Positions 16,748-25,184 are shown, counted from the stretch's first letter. The stretch is 56,839 nt of DNA from DASUTB01 sp036374835 (GCA_036374835.1 DASUTB010000018.1:1-56839), one strand, 5' to 3'. Translations and numbers: made by a program. The notes: generated from the sequence alone by a model not told the origin.

Positions 16748-17164
16748 GTGTTTCCGTCCGCCTCGGAGGGGTTCGACGTCAGCGCGCTGCTGCAGCAAGC
16801 GCAGCGCATGCAGGAGCAGTTCGCCTCGGCGCAGCAGAATCTGGCCGACGCGGAGGTCACCGGCACTGCCGGTGGCGGGCTCGTAAGCGCGACTGTCGCC
16901 GGCACCGGAGAGCTCGTCTCGCTTGAGATCGACCCGTCCGTCGTCGATCCCGAAGATGTCGAGACCCTTGCCGATCTCATTGTGGCGGCCGTGCGTGACG
17001 GTAACGCCCAGGTCCAGAAGCTCGCCGCCGACCAGATGAGCGGGCTGACGCCTGATCTCAGCAGCGCACTTGGCGCGCTGGGCGGTCCGGCACTGGACTC
17101 GGCCGCGGCCGACGACGCCGCGGCGGAATCGGGGGCGGACGCTCCCGACTCCGACACCAGGTAG
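16748..17164 (+). CDS. ybaB: YbaB/EbfC nucleoid-associated protein
   Basis: A 138-residue protein. Residues 10-95 contain the EbfC pattern: a long N-terminal helix (ALLQQAQRMQEQFASAQQNLADAEVTGTAGGGLV), a beta strand LVSLEIDPSVVDPEDVETLADLIVAAV and a C-terminal helix, which form a tweezer-like DNA-binding dimer. The C-terminal 40 residues are Ala/Asp-rich and probably disordered. AAGGAGG with a 7-nt spacer precedes the GTG start. It lies between dnaX and recR, the near-universal order. Confidence 0.92.
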   Translation: MFPSASEGFDVSALLQQAQRMQEQFASAQQNLADAEVTGTAGGGLVSATVAGTGELVSLEIDPSVVDPEDVETLADLIVAAVRDGNAQVQKLAADQMSGLTPDLSSALGALGGPALDSAAADDAAAESGADAPDSDTR

Positions 17165-17174
17165 CGGGAGAGCC

Positions 17175-17774
17175 GTGTACGAAGGTGTGGTCCAGGACCT
17201 GATCGATGAGCTGGGCCGCCTTCCCGGGATCGGTCCCAAGGGCGCCCAGCGCATTGCGTTCCATGTGCTCGCCGCCGACCCGGCGGACGTCCGTCGCCTC
17301 GCCGATGCGCTCGTGGAGATCAAGGAGAAGATCAGGTTCTGCGCAACCTGTGGCAATGTCGCCGAGCAGGAGCTGTGCAGGGTGTGCGCCGACCCGCGCC
17401 GGGACGCGTCCGTGATCTGCGTGGTCTGCGAGCCGAAAGACGTCGTCGCCATCGAGCGCACCCGTGAGTACCGCGGCCGTTATCACGTACTCGGTGGAGT
17501 CATCAGCCCGATCGATGGCGTCGGGCCGGACGACCTCCGCATCCGCGAACTGATGGCCCGGCTGGCCGACAGCGGCGTCAACGAGGTCATTCTGGCGACC
17601 GATCCGAACCTCGAGGGGGAGGCGACGGCCACCTATCTCGCGAGATTGATCAAGCCAATGGGCTTGCGCGTGACGCGGTTGGCAAGTGGACTTCCCGTAG
17701 GAGGCGATCTGGAGTACGCCGACGAGGTGACTCTCGGTCGCGCGTTCGAGGGACGGAGGTTGCTCGATGTCTGA
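17175..17774 (+). CDS. recR: Recombination protein RecR
   Basis: A 199-residue protein of normal RecR length. A helix-hairpin-helix (LGRLPGIGPKGAQRIAFHVL) is followed by the C4 zinc finger (CATCG...CRVC), and a Toprim domain (VICVVCEPKDVVAIE through VILATDPNLEGEATATYLARL). With RecF and RecO it loads RecA at gaps. The GTG start has GGGAG 4-5 nt upstream and follows ybaB by 10 nt. Its last 8 nt overlap the DUF5063 gene, so the pair is coupled. Confidence 0.95.
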   Translation: MYEGVVQDLIDELGRLPGIGPKGAQRIAFHVLAADPADVRRLADALVEIKEKIRFCATCGNVAEQELCRVCADPRRDASVICVVCEPKDVVAIERTREYRGRYHVLGGVISPIDGVGPDDLRIRELMARLADSGVNEVILATDPNLEGEATATYLARLIKPMGLRVTRLASGLPVGGDLEYADEVTLGRAFEGRRLLDV

Positions 17775-18327
17775 CGTGCTGTCCGTCCTGTCGGCGTCGC
17801 CGGCGCACAAGTATCGCGAGTTCACGAGCGATATCGCTGGCCAGATCGAGGGCTTCCTCATCGCGGTCAAGGAGATCGCGCGCGGGAACGAACCGGAGAC
17901 GGCGCTGCCGCTGTTGCTGTTGCAGGTCAGCCAGCTCGCCCTCGCAGGTGGTCGGCTCGGCGCCATCGCCGACGTGGTCCCGTACTCTCGTTTCGAGCCG
18001 GACCCCGGCCCTGATCCCGATGTCGACGAGCTTCGCGAACGGCTGGCGACGTTGCTCGAACCAGTCGACGAATACATGGAGATCATTGATCCGGTCGATC
18101 CCGCCCATGGCGCGGGCGAGTTCCGGCTCTCCGATGATCTGGCCAGTATCGCGTCGGACCTGCTGCATGGGCTCGTGCACTACCGGGCGGGGCGAACCGT
18201 CGAGGCGTTGTGGTGGTGGCAGTTCTCGTATCTGTCGTCGTGGGGGACGACGTCGGCCACCGTGCTGCGCGCGCTGCACTCGCTCATCGCCCACGCTCGC
18301 TTCATGCCCGCGGACCCGGCCTCCTGA
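17767..18327 (+). CDS. DUF5063 family protein
   Basis: A 186-residue, mainly helical soluble protein of the DUF5063 family, which regularly follows recR in actinobacteria. There is an acidic Pro/Asp segment near residues 78-90 and a Trp-rich stretch (ALWWWQFSYLSSWGTTSATVLRALHSL) near the C-terminus. No catalytic motif is recognised. The ATG overlaps recR by 8 nt, which suggests co-expression with the recombination gene; biochemical function is unknown. Confidence 0.8.
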   Translation: MSDVLSVLSASPAHKYREFTSDIAGQIEGFLIAVKEIARGNEPETALPLLLLQVSQLALAGGRLGAIADVVPYSRFEPDPGPDPDVDELRERLATLLEPVDEYMEIIDPVDPAHGAGEFRLSDDLASIASDLLHGLVHYRAGRTVEALWWWQFSYLSSWGTTSATVLRALHSLIAHARFMPADPAS

Positions 18328-18333
18328 CCCATG

Positions 18334-18435
18334 TAGTTCTGAGTGATCACGTTCGGTAGGTTCCACGTAGCTTCACCATGCATGCAGACCGGGTGAAGCT
18401 ACGTGGAACCTACCGAACGTGATCACTCAGAACTA
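18334..18435. terminator. 44-bp perfect inverted repeat between convergent genes
   Basis: Arms 18334-18377 and 18392-18435 are perfect reverse complements of 44 nt around a 14-nt loop. The right arm contains the TAG stop of the ABC permease; the left arm starts 7 nt after the DUF5063 stop. Position suits a bidirectional terminator, but the stem is about three times the usual length. The outer arm contains TGATCACGT, also seen in the hairpin elements after asd, alaX and the phosphatase gene. Confidence 0.75.
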
Positions 18436-19434
18436 GGCGACGCGGACCAGGCGTGGGAGCCGCGCGGACGGCGTCCTGAGCCGGTATGTCGTGAGCGCGA
18501 CGGCGCCGGCGCCGATGACCACGTTGGTGATGAGTCCGAACGGCCATACCGGGTCTTCACCGGTTCGCCGGACGCTGCCGTCCTCCATCACGACCTCGGT
18601 GGAGCGCAGCGAGCGCACCGCGTCCGCGATGGTGCTGAGGGTGTCGAGCCGGACCGAGTCGGCGTCGGATTCCGTCGCGCCGCCTGCCGGAGCGCGCGGC
18701 GCGGCGTCCGCCACGATCACGAATGGATTCGGCGCGACGAGCATCCACGCGCCGGCCGGGTACGAGTTGGCGCTCACCACGTCTTCGGTGGGCGGCGAAT
18801 CCGCCGCACGGGACAGCGTCACCACCATGGCGAAAACGATGACGGTGCCGACGGTCAGCGCGAAGACGGCGAGATACGACAGCACGGCGGACGTCGTGCT
18901 GCGCGCCAGCAGCGACGACATGCACTGGGCGATCGCGCACATGACGCCGAACAGCAACGCCATGACCGCCAGCGCGATGAACGCCCGCCATAGCGACGCG
19001 CCCTCGATGACGCACCACAGCACGATCGGCAACGCCGTGATGATGAACATCAGGGCCGTGCCCCATGCCGCTGCGAGCTTACCTAGTGCGATCTCAGCCG
19101 GGGTCAGCAGCGTCGTCTGCAAGATCGCCAGCACACCGCGTTCGCGGTCGCCGTTGATGGACTGTGCCGTGAGCGCAGGTACGACGAGCAGCGCGAGCGC
19201 GAGCATGACCAGCACGAGCCCGCCGAACATGTCCGAGCCGGGGCTGTCCTGACCGGCACGGCCCATTCCGGCACGCAACGCTGAAGTGAAAACGAAGAGC
19301 GCGGCGAACCAGCCGCCGAGCAGCCAACGCCATCGTCCGGCGCGGATACGGAGGCGGAACTCATGAGCTGCGACAGCGCCGACGCCGCGCACCGAAAAAC
19401 CAACGCGCGGCTCGGCCGCAAGTGGCTCGCGCAT
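18433..19434 (-). CDS. ABC-2 type exporter permease
   Basis: About 333 residues with six hydrophobic segments after a cytoplasmic N-terminus, and a long extracytoplasmic loop (roughly residues 230-290). The motif QSINGDRERGVLAILQTTLLTPAEIALGKL is the hallmark of ABC-2 permeases (NatB/CcmB-like). The ATG at 19434 is used; a much longer in-frame extension runs antisense-like through the ATPase gene and is implausible. The start overlaps the ATPase stop by one base (TGATG). Substrate is unknown. Confidence 0.85.
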   Translation of the reverse strand: MREPLAAEPRVGFSVRGVGAVAAHEFRLRIRAGRWRWLLGGWFAALFVFTSALRAGMGRAGQDSPGSDMFGGLVLVMLALALLVVPALTAQSINGDRERGVLAILQTTLLTPAEIALGKLAAAWGTALMFIITALPIVLWCVIEGASLWRAFIALAVMALLFGVMCAIAQCMSSLLARSTTSAVLSYLAVFALTVGTVIVFAMVVTLSRAADSPPTEDVVSANSYPAGAWMLVAPNPFVIVADAAPRAPAGGATESDADSVRLDTLSTIADAVRSLRSTEVVMEDGSVRRTGEDPVWPFGLITNVVIGAGAVALTTYRLRTPSARLPRLVRVA

Positions 19435-20417
19435 CAGCGGTCCTCCGTCATGGCGAGGTATGCGGCCTCGAGGCCGCTTCCGGCCGGCGCGAACTGCACG
19501 ACCGGCACCCCGTCGTGCACCATCTTGGCCAGCACGTCCGCGGCGGCCTCGTCGCCGGACAACAGGATCTCGATGCCGTACGCGTCCGGGGTGCTGTGTT
19601 CGAGGCCGTTGCGGTCGAGGAACCCCAGTAGCGTGTCCGGGTCCATGGACCGTACCCGCCACGGACGCTTCTCCTCGTTCGGTAGTTCGGCCAGCGTCTG
19701 CTCGGCGACGCTGTGCCCCCTGTCGACGAAGATTGCCCGGTCGGCGGTCGTCTCGAGTTCGGACAGGACATGGCTCGACACGAGCACGGCGCAGCCGGCG
19801 GCGGCGAGGCCGCGCAGGAGTCTGCGCAGTTCGATGCGGCTGCGTGGATCGAGTCCGGCCGACGGTTCGTCCAGCAGCAGGACCGACGGGTCGTGGACGA
19901 GCGCCCGCGCCATTCCCAGCCGCTGCTTCTGCCCGCGGGACAGGGTGTGCACCGGACGGTCGGCGTATTCGTCGAGGTTGACAAGGGCTAGCAGGTCCCA
20001 GGCGCGGGACGCCCGATAGCGGCGTGGAATGTGGTAGGCGGCGGCGGCGAACTCGAGCACCTCGCGGGCGCTGAGCGTGTCGTAGGTGCCGAACGAGTCG
20101 GGCATCCAGCCGGTGTGGGCACGAACGGCGTACGGCTCGGCCACCGGGTCGAAGCCGGCCACCCGAATCGTTCCCTCGTCGGGCTTCAGGAGCGTGGCCA
20201 ACACGAGCAGGAGCGTGGTCTTGCCGGCACCGTTCGGGCCGATCAGCGCGGTAACCTTGCCCGCCGGAACATTCAAGTCGACATTCGCGACTGCGACGAC
20301 GTCACCGAAGGTTCGCCGTATGCCCGTTGCCGTGGCCCCAGCCGCTCGTGGCTGAGGCTCGGGTTTTGGAACGTCGTCGGAATCCCTGGTATGCGATGAG
20401 CCCGCCAGTCCCCTCAT
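19434..20417 (-). CDS. ABC exporter ATP-binding protein
   Basis: A 327-residue single nucleotide-binding protein. Walker A is GPNGAGKTT, the signature is LSRGQKQRLGMARAL, and Walker B with D-loop is VLLLDEPSAGLDP; the switch His is in VSSHVL. The last 90 residues form the extra domain common to DrrA/NatA-type export ATPases. No convincing ribosome binding site stands before the ATG, and CACAAT 10-11 nt upstream hints at a leaderless or nearly leaderless message. It pairs with the overlapping permease gene to form an exporter of unknown substrate. Confidence 0.88.
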   Translation of the reverse strand: MRGLAGSSHTRDSDDVPKPEPQPRAAGATATGIRRTFGDVVAVANVDLNVPAGKVTALIGPNGAGKTTLLLVLATLLKPDEGTIRVAGFDPVAEPYAVRAHTGWMPDSFGTYDTLSAREVLEFAAAAYHIPRRYRASRAWDLLALVNLDEYADRPVHTLSRGQKQRLGMARALVHDPSVLLLDEPSAGLDPRSRIELRRLLRGLAAAGCAVLVSSHVLSELETTADRAIFVDRGHSVAEQTLAELPNEEKRPWRVRSMDPDTLLGFLDRNGLEHSTPDAYGIEILLSGDEAAADVLAKMVHDGVPVVQFAPAGSGLEAAYLAMTEDR

Positions 20418-20630
20418 AACCTTCAGATTGTGCCACCGAACCGGAATAGTGGCGACAACCGAACGGCCGAGTTTGCCATCGTCCGAGTGATGCCGCCCAC
20501 ACCCGAGGGTTCAACCGGAAGGCGGTCCAAGACGTTTCGCATGATGGACTACAAGTCGGCGTCCGGTGCGGTCGCCTAGACTCACCGGGACACATTCGTT
20601 GGGTACGCGTGCCAAGGGAGGGCTGCCGGG

Positions 20631-21923
20631 GTGGGACTGATCGTCCAGAAATACGGCGGTTCGTCTGTTTCCGATGCCGCGGCGATCAAGAGGGTTGCGC
20701 AGCGGATCGTGGCTACCCGGAAGGACGGTCACGACGTCTGCGTCGCCGTATCGGCCATGGGCGACACCACGGACGACCTGCTCGATCTGGCCGGACAAGT
20801 CTCGCCGTCGCCCGCCGGCCGGGAACTCGACATGCTGCTGACTTCGGGCGAGCGGATCGCGATGGCGCTGCTTGCCATGGCGATCGGCGACCTTGGCGTC
20901 GAGGCGCGTTCGTTCACCGGAAGCCAGGCCGGCGTGATCACGGACGCCGTCCACGGCAAGGCCCGGATCATCGACGTCACGCCCGGGCGCATCCAGAACG
21001 CGCTGAACGACGGTTCGGTCGCGATCGTGGCCGGGTTCCAGGGTGTCAGTCAGGACAGCAAGGACATCACAACGCTCGGACGCGGCGGCACTGACACCAC
21101 GGCGGTGGCGCTCGCGGCGGCGCTCCATGCGGATGCGTGCGAGATCTACACCGATGTTGACGGGGTGTTCACCGCGGATCCGCGGATCGTGCCGACCGCG
21201 CGACGGATCCCGTACATCACGTACGAGGAGATGCTGGAGATGGCCGCCTGCGGGGCGAAGATCCTGCATCTGCGGTGCGTCGAGTACGCGCGGCGATACG
21301 GAATCCCGATCCACGTCAGGTCGAGCTTCTCCACGCTGGAAGGTACGTGGGTCAGCGACCAGCCGCCGTCGTCCGTCACCCCACGAAAGGAACCGCTCAC
21401 GATGGAACAACCGATCATCTCCGGCGTCGCGCACGACCGCAGTGAGGCGAAGATCACCGTGGTCGGTGTACCGGACCAGGTCGGTGAGGCGGCGGCGATC
21501 TTCGGGGCGGTTGCCGACGCGGAGACGAACATCGACATGATCGTGCAGAACGTGTCCGCCGTCTCGACCAACCGGACCGACATATCGTTCACGTTGCCGA
21601 AGTCGGACGGCCGTGCCGCGATGGACGCGCTGCAGGCGATCAAGAGTAAGGTCGGTTTCGAGACGCTGCGGTACGACGACGAGATCGGCAAGGTGTCGCT
21701 GATCGGCGCCGGTATGCGGAGCCATCCGGGCGTCAGTGCGCAGTTCTTCGGCGCACTCGCCGCCGCGAACGTGAACATCGAAATGATCTCGACATCGGAA
21801 ATCCGCATTTCGGTAATTGTGCGCGAAGATGATGTTGACGCTGCGGTCAGCGCTGTCCATGGTGTGTTCGACCTGAACGCTGACGAGATCGAGGCCGTTG
21901 TATACGGAGGAACGGGGCGATGA
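20631..21923 (+). CDS. lysC: Aspartate kinase
   Basis: A 430-residue aspartokinase that phosphorylates aspartate, the first step to lysine, threonine, methionine and diaminopimelate. The N-terminal amino-acid kinase domain shows VQKYGGSSVSD, TSGERIAMALLA, GRGGTDTTAVALAAAL and DVDGVFTADPR. Two ACT domains fill residues 260-430 and are the usual site of lysine/threonine feedback. AAGGGAGGG lies upstream of the GTG start. Asd overlaps the 3' end by 4 nt, so the two steps are co-expressed. Confidence 0.95.
   Translation: MGLIVQKYGGSSVSDAAAIKRVAQRIVATRKDGHDVCVAVSAMGDTTDDLLDLAGQVSPSPAGRELDMLLTSGERIAMALLAMAIGDLGVEARSFTGSQAGVITDAVHGKARIIDVTPGRIQNALNDGSVAIVAGFQGVSQDSKDITTLGRGGTDTTAVALAAALHADACEIYTDVDGVFTADPRIVPTARRIPYITYEEMLEMAACGAKILHLRCVEYARRYGIPIHVRSSFSTLEGTWVSDQPPSSVTPRKEPLTMEQPIISGVAHDRSEAKITVVGVPDQVGEAAAIFGAVADAETNIDMIVQNVSAVSTNRTDISFTLPKSDGRAAMDALQAIKSKVGFETLRYDDEIGKVSLIGAGMRSHPGVSAQFFGALAAANVNIEMISTSEIRISVIVREDDVDAAVSAVHGVFDLNADEIEAVVYGGTGR
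21402..21923 (+). CDS. Internal start: aspartate kinase beta subunit
   Basis: In frame within lysC, an ATG at 21402 is preceded by GAAAGGA with a spacer of about 9-10 nt. The resulting 173-residue product is just the two ACT domains (MEQPIISGVAHDRSEAK onward). Actinobacterial aspartokinases such as that of Corynebacterium glutamicum are known to make an alpha2-beta2 enzyme from exactly this kind of overlapping frame, and the position matches. Confidence 0.7.
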   Translation: MEQPIISGVAHDRSEAKITVVGVPDQVGEAAAIFGAVADAETNIDMIVQNVSAVSTNRTDISFTLPKSDGRAAMDALQAIKSKVGFETLRYDDEIGKVSLIGAGMRSHPGVSAQFFGALAAANVNIEMISTSEIRISVIVREDDVDAAVSAVHGVFDLNADEIEAVVYGGTGR

Positions 21924-22984
21924 GCGTGGAACGTAAGCCGACGCTGGCGGTTGTGGGTGCGACGGGAGCGGTCGGGACCGTGATGCTCGACCTGCTGTCG
22001 ACACGCGAGGACGTCTGGGGCGAGATCAAGCTCGTGGCGTCGCCACGATCAGCCGGCCGAAGGCTGACGGTGCGTGGCGAGTCGGTCGAGGTCGAGGTGT
22101 TGCGTCCGGAAGTATTCGACGGTGTGGACGTCGCGATGTTCGACGTCCCCGACGAGGTCTCTGCGGTGTGGGCGCCGGTCGCCGCCGAGCGTGGCGCGGT
22201 CGCGGTCGACAACTCCGCCGCGTTCCGCATGGACCCCGACGTGCCGTTGGTCGTCCCCGAGGTGAACGCCCGTGCCGCGCGGCAGCGCCCGAAGGGAATC
22301 ATCGCCAACCCGAACTGCACGACCATGTCCATGATCGTGGCGCTCGGCGCGCTACACGCCGAGTTCGGCCTCACCGAGGTCGTTGCGGCGTCGTACCAGG
22401 CCGCGTCCGGCTCCGGGCAGGCCGGCATCGACACGCTGCACGACCAGTTGGGCAAGGTCGCCGGCAACCGGGAGCTCGGCACGAGCCCGGGCGACATCCG
22501 CCGGGTCATCGGCGACGACCTCGGGCCGTTCCCGGCGCCGCTGGCGCTCAACGTCGTCCCGTGGGCGGGGTCGCTCAAGGACCACGGCTGGAGTTCGGAG
22601 GAGTTGAAGATTCGCAACGAGTCCCGCAAGATCCTCGACATGCCGGACCTGCGGGTGTCCGCGACGTGCGTCCGGGTGCCGGTGGTGACGACGCACTCGG
22701 TGGCGGTGCATGCGGTGTTCGAGCGCGACGTGACGGCGAACGCGGCCCGCGGGGCTCTCCGCGACGCGCCGGGGATCGTTCTGTACGACGATCCGTCGCT
22801 GGGCGAGTTCCCGACACCGGCCGACGTCGTGGGCACGGACCCGACTTGGGTCGGGCGGGTGCGCCAGTCGCTGGACGAGCCGCGCGCGATCGACCTGTTC
22901 CTGTGCGGCGACAATCTCCGGAAGGGCGCGGCACTCAACACCGCGCAGATCGCCGAACTGGTCGCCGCCGAACTCTCAGAATGA
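21920..22984 (+). CDS. asd: Aspartate-semialdehyde dehydrogenase
   Basis: A 354-residue NADPH-dependent dehydrogenase that reduces aspartyl phosphate to the semialdehyde. The nucleotide-binding loop is VVGATGAVGT, the catalytic cysteine is Cys133 in NPNCTTMS, and the substrate-binding histidine lies in VPVVTTHSVAVHAVF. The ATG overlaps the lysC stop (ATGA). The last codons read Leu-Ser-Glu-stop, and the stop lies inside a repeated hairpin motif (GAATGATCACG) also found at the ends of alaX and the phosphatase gene. Confidence 0.95.
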   Translation: MSVERKPTLAVVGATGAVGTVMLDLLSTREDVWGEIKLVASPRSAGRRLTVRGESVEVEVLRPEVFDGVDVAMFDVPDEVSAVWAPVAAERGAVAVDNSAAFRMDPDVPLVVPEVNARAARQRPKGIIANPNCTTMSMIVALGALHAEFGLTEVVAASYQAASGSGQAGIDTLHDQLGKVAGNRELGTSPGDIRRVIGDDLGPFPAPLALNVVPWAGSLKDHGWSSEELKIRNESRKILDMPDLRVSATCVRVPVVTTHSVAVHAVFERDVTANAARGALRDAPGIVLYDDPSLGEFPTPADVVGTDPTWVGRVRQSLDEPRAIDLFLCGDNLRKGAALNTAQIAELVAAELSE

Positions 22985-23014
22985 TCACGTTAAGCGGGGA
23001 AGCCCCAGCCATAC
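22977..23014 (+). repeat. Stop-codon hairpin element, copy A
   Basis: The 38 nt starting CAGAATGATCACG and continuing TTAAGCG-GGGAAGCCCC-AGCC match the element at 35986-36023 in about 32 of 38 positions. It begins inside the last codons of asd and contains its TGA. A small GGGG-AA-CCCC-type hairpin lies inside. A second GGGGG-TAAT-CCCCC hairpin follows at about 23035. Confidence 0.6.
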
Positions 23015-23195
23015 GAGGTCCGCAGACCCAGCAACGGGGGTAATCCCCCAGCGAAGTTCGGAGGGACTCTCGACGCTGGCTTGACCACCCGGGGGAGTAG
23101 CGGCGCACAATATGCGGCGACGTCGCCTGGTGTGCCGCACGTGGGACTGCCGAGCCGGGCCCGCTCCAGATCAGCGCCGAGAGGATTGTTCACCC

Positions 23196-24053
23196 ATGAG
23201 GGTTGCCAAAGTCATTGCAGGAGTTGCCACCGCCGGATTGCTGGCGGCCGGGTGCGGCACGGAAGGGGCCGCCGAGGCGGTGACGATCTCGGCCGGCAAA
23301 GGCGGCGGTGCCGAGTTGTTCACCGCGATGGCCGAGGCGCAGCAGGAGGCCGGCGGCTACCGGTTCGAGATGACGACCGACGTCGACGGTGCCGAGGTCA
23401 CGATGTCGGGTGAAGCCGTTGCCGGTGCGACGCCCGCAGACTCGGCGATGTCCGCGACCATGTCGATGCCCGGCATGGGCGAAGCCGAGATGCGGATGGT
23501 TGACGCCAAGATCTATCTGTCCGCGGCGATGCTCGGCATGCCCGGCTCGGATCAGTGGCTGCTCATCGACCTCGAGGGCGGCGACGCGTTCTCGGACATA
23601 TTCGCCGACCTGATGGGCGACGCCCTCACCGGTACCGACATGCAGGCGCAGCTCAGCGAGAACTCCGACGTGATCGAGGTCGAAGAGGTGGGCACCACCA
23701 CACTCGACGGGGTCGACGTGACCGAGTATGAGCTCACGACCGACATCGCGGCTTCGGCGGAGATGCTGGGCATGGACGAGGCGCTGTTGGAGCAACTGCC
23801 CAGCGACGAAGTCACCCAATCACTGTTCGTCGACGACGATCTGCTGATGCGGGAATTGCGGACGGACCTCGCCGGGATCGGAGCCATGACCATGCGGTTC
23901 TTCGACTACGGCACCGATGTCACGGTCGAGGCACCAGCCGAAGATCAAGTGACCGACTTCGTCACCCTCATGGAAGAGATGACCGGGCAGGAGCTCACCG
24001 AGGAAGACCTCGCGCAGCTCGAGGACCTGTTCGGCGAAGGCGCCCAGCAGTAG
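23196..24053 (+). CDS. Putative lipoprotein, LppX/LprG-like
   Basis: A 285-residue exported lipoprotein. From the ATG at 23196 a short signal (MRVAKVIAGVATAGLLAAGC) ends in an LAAGC lipobox with Cys20. The mature part is acidic and Met-rich, and has the pattern of repeated beta strands and helices seen in LppX/LprAFG-type lipoproteins, for example DQWLLIDLEGGDAFSDIFADL. Those bind lipids in mycobacteria, but identity here is weak. GAGAGGA stands about 11 nt upstream. It is not in an obvious operon: asd lies 211 nt upstream and the next gene is convergent. Confidence 0.75.
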   Translation: MRVAKVIAGVATAGLLAAGCGTEGAAEAVTISAGKGGGAELFTAMAEAQQEAGGYRFEMTTDVDGAEVTMSGEAVAGATPADSAMSATMSMPGMGEAEMRMVDAKIYLSAAMLGMPGSDQWLLIDLEGGDAFSDIFADLMGDALTGTDMQAQLSENSDVIEVEEVGTTTLDGVDVTEYELTTDIAASAEMLGMDEALLEQLPSDEVTQSLFVDDDLLMRELRTDLAGIGAMTMRFFDYGTDVTVEAPAEDQVTDFVTLMEEMTGQELTEEDLAQLEDLFGEGAQQ

Positions 24054-24054
24054 G

Positions 24055-24417
24055 TCAGTACACCAGCGCCTGAACGTCGTCCGCCAAGACCTCTTCGGCG
24101 AATGTCGCCGCGCCGGCGATGCGGATACCGGGCAGAACGTCACCAGCCTCGATCCCGCGCCGGGCGGCACACTGCGTGCACAGTGTGACGTGGCCGGCCG
24201 CGAGCAGCGTCTCCAGAAGATCGGCCAGCGGCGCTGCGTGCGGCAGGTCGAACTCGCTCGCGCGTCCGGGAAGCGCGAACCAGGCCGACTCACCGGTCAG
24301 CCATAGCGAGACCTGCGCACCGGCGGCGAGCGCCGTGCCGGCCACCGTGAAGGCCTGCGAACACCGCTCCGGCGCGTCCGTTCCGGCGGTGACCTTGACG
24401 ACGAGGTTTCTGGTCAT
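24055..24417 (-). CDS. DsrE-like family protein
   Basis: A 120-residue protein with the DsrE/DsrF fold: a first strand NLVVKVTAG, a loop APERCSQAFTVAGTALAAG, then VSLWLTGESAWF and a conserved LCTQCAARRGI with two cysteines two residues apart. DsrE proteins take part in sulfur relay in some bacteria; stand-alone versions have no known role. The stop is next to that of the lipoprotein gene (convergent, 1 nt apart). The ATG at 24417 begins the conserved strand; there is no strong ribosome binding site. Confidence 0.75.
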   Translation of the reverse strand: MTRNLVVKVTAGTDAPERCSQAFTVAGTALAAGAQVSLWLTGESAWFALPGRASEFDLPHAAPLADLLETLLAAGHVTLCTQCAARRGIEAGDVLPGIRIAGAATFAEEVLADDVQALVY

Positions 24418-24500
24418 GTGCTCGATCGTACGGATACCTCCGGCAACGGGGCGCATGTCACCGGCGGACGGCGGGCGATCGGCAACTAGACTTGTATCCC

Positions 24501-24602
24501 GTGCCTGAGGTTGTCTTCACCGCGTTGCTCGTCACCGTCCTGCTTCTGGTAGGTGGCGTCGCCCTCGGCACGCTCTACAAGCTCTTCTCCCGCCAGTCGT
24601 AA
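24501..24602 (+). CDS. 33-residue membrane peptide upstream of nitrobindin
   Basis: A short frame from GTG at 24501 to TAA at 24600-24602. The product begins MPEVVFTALL, has one hydrophobic helix of about 20 residues (VTVLLLVGGVALGTLY) and ends with a basic tail (KLFSRQS), so it should sit in the membrane. TAGACT lies 8 nt before the start, which suits a leaderless message. The stop codon overlaps the AAAGGA ribosome binding site of the nitrobindin gene, so the two are coupled. The codon use matches neighbours. Function is unknown. Confidence 0.65.
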   Translation: MPEVVFTALLVTVLLLVGGVALGTLYKLFSRQS

Positions 24603-24611
24603 AGGACCGTT

Positions 24612-25184
24612 GTGATCGAGATCCCGAGCGACCTGCATGCCGACTGTGTGCCCATCGCCTGGCTGCTCGGCCGGTGGCAAGGCGCCGGGGTAGGCGACTA
24701 CCCGACCATCGAGGCATTCCAGTTCGGCCAGGACCTCAGCTTCGGCTACGTGCCGGACAAGCCGTTCCTTTCCTACACTTCACGCAGCTGGATCCTCGAC
24801 AAGGACGGCAATCTCGTCCGTCCCGCCGCTTCGGAGACCGGCTACTGGCGGCCGCAGCCGACCGGCGAGCTCGAGGTTCTTCTGACGCACCCCACCGGAT
24901 TCGTCGAGATCTACATCGGCGAGGTCGAGCCGGCGAAGATCGAGCTGGCGACCCGGGGGGTGCTCAAGACCGAGACTGCGAAAGACTACCGATCAGGCCA
25001 CCGGCTCTACGGCCTGGTCAACGGACGGCTGATGTACGTCTACGAGATGGCCGCGATGGGCCACGAGCTGCAGCCTCACTTGTCCGCCGAGCTCCAGCGC
25101 GTCGCCGGTGGTTCTGAGGCGCGCATGGACGTCCCCGGGCCCACTGCCGCCGATGGGGACCGCGGTCAACCGCCCGTAGACTAG
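24612..25184 (+). CDS. Nitrobindin-like heme-binding beta-barrel protein
   Basis: A 190-residue protein of the FABP-like / nitrobindin (DUF1794, THAP4-like) family. The N-terminal signature LLGRWQGAGVGDYPTI contains the G-x-W-x-G-x-G pattern, and PHLSAELQRV near residue 157 carries the histidine expected as proximal heme ligand. Nitrobindins form 10-stranded barrels that bind ferric heme and react with NO or peroxynitrite. AAAGGA precedes the GTG start. Placement directly before a fur-type gene is suggestive of a role in heme or oxidative stress, but this is inference. Confidence 0.85.
   Translation: MIEIPSDLHADCVPIAWLLGRWQGAGVGDYPTIEAFQFGQDLSFGYVPDKPFLSYTSRSWILDKDGNLVRPAASETGYWRPQPTGELEVLLTHPTGFVEIYIGEVEPAKIELATRGVLKTETAKDYRSGHRLYGLVNGRLMYVYEMAAMGHELQPHLSAELQRVAGGSEARMDVPGPTAADGDRGQPPVD

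Noticed and set aside
20511..22004. 497-residue minus-strand open frame
   Set aside because: It is antisense to lysC, which is certain from its motifs; the product is Arg/Asp/His-rich and unrecognisable.
22985..23195. Possible riboswitch between asd and the lipoprotein gene
   Set aside because: Two GC hairpins and a TTGACC-like hexamer are present, but no known riboswitch core was recognised; hairpins fit an asd terminator better.
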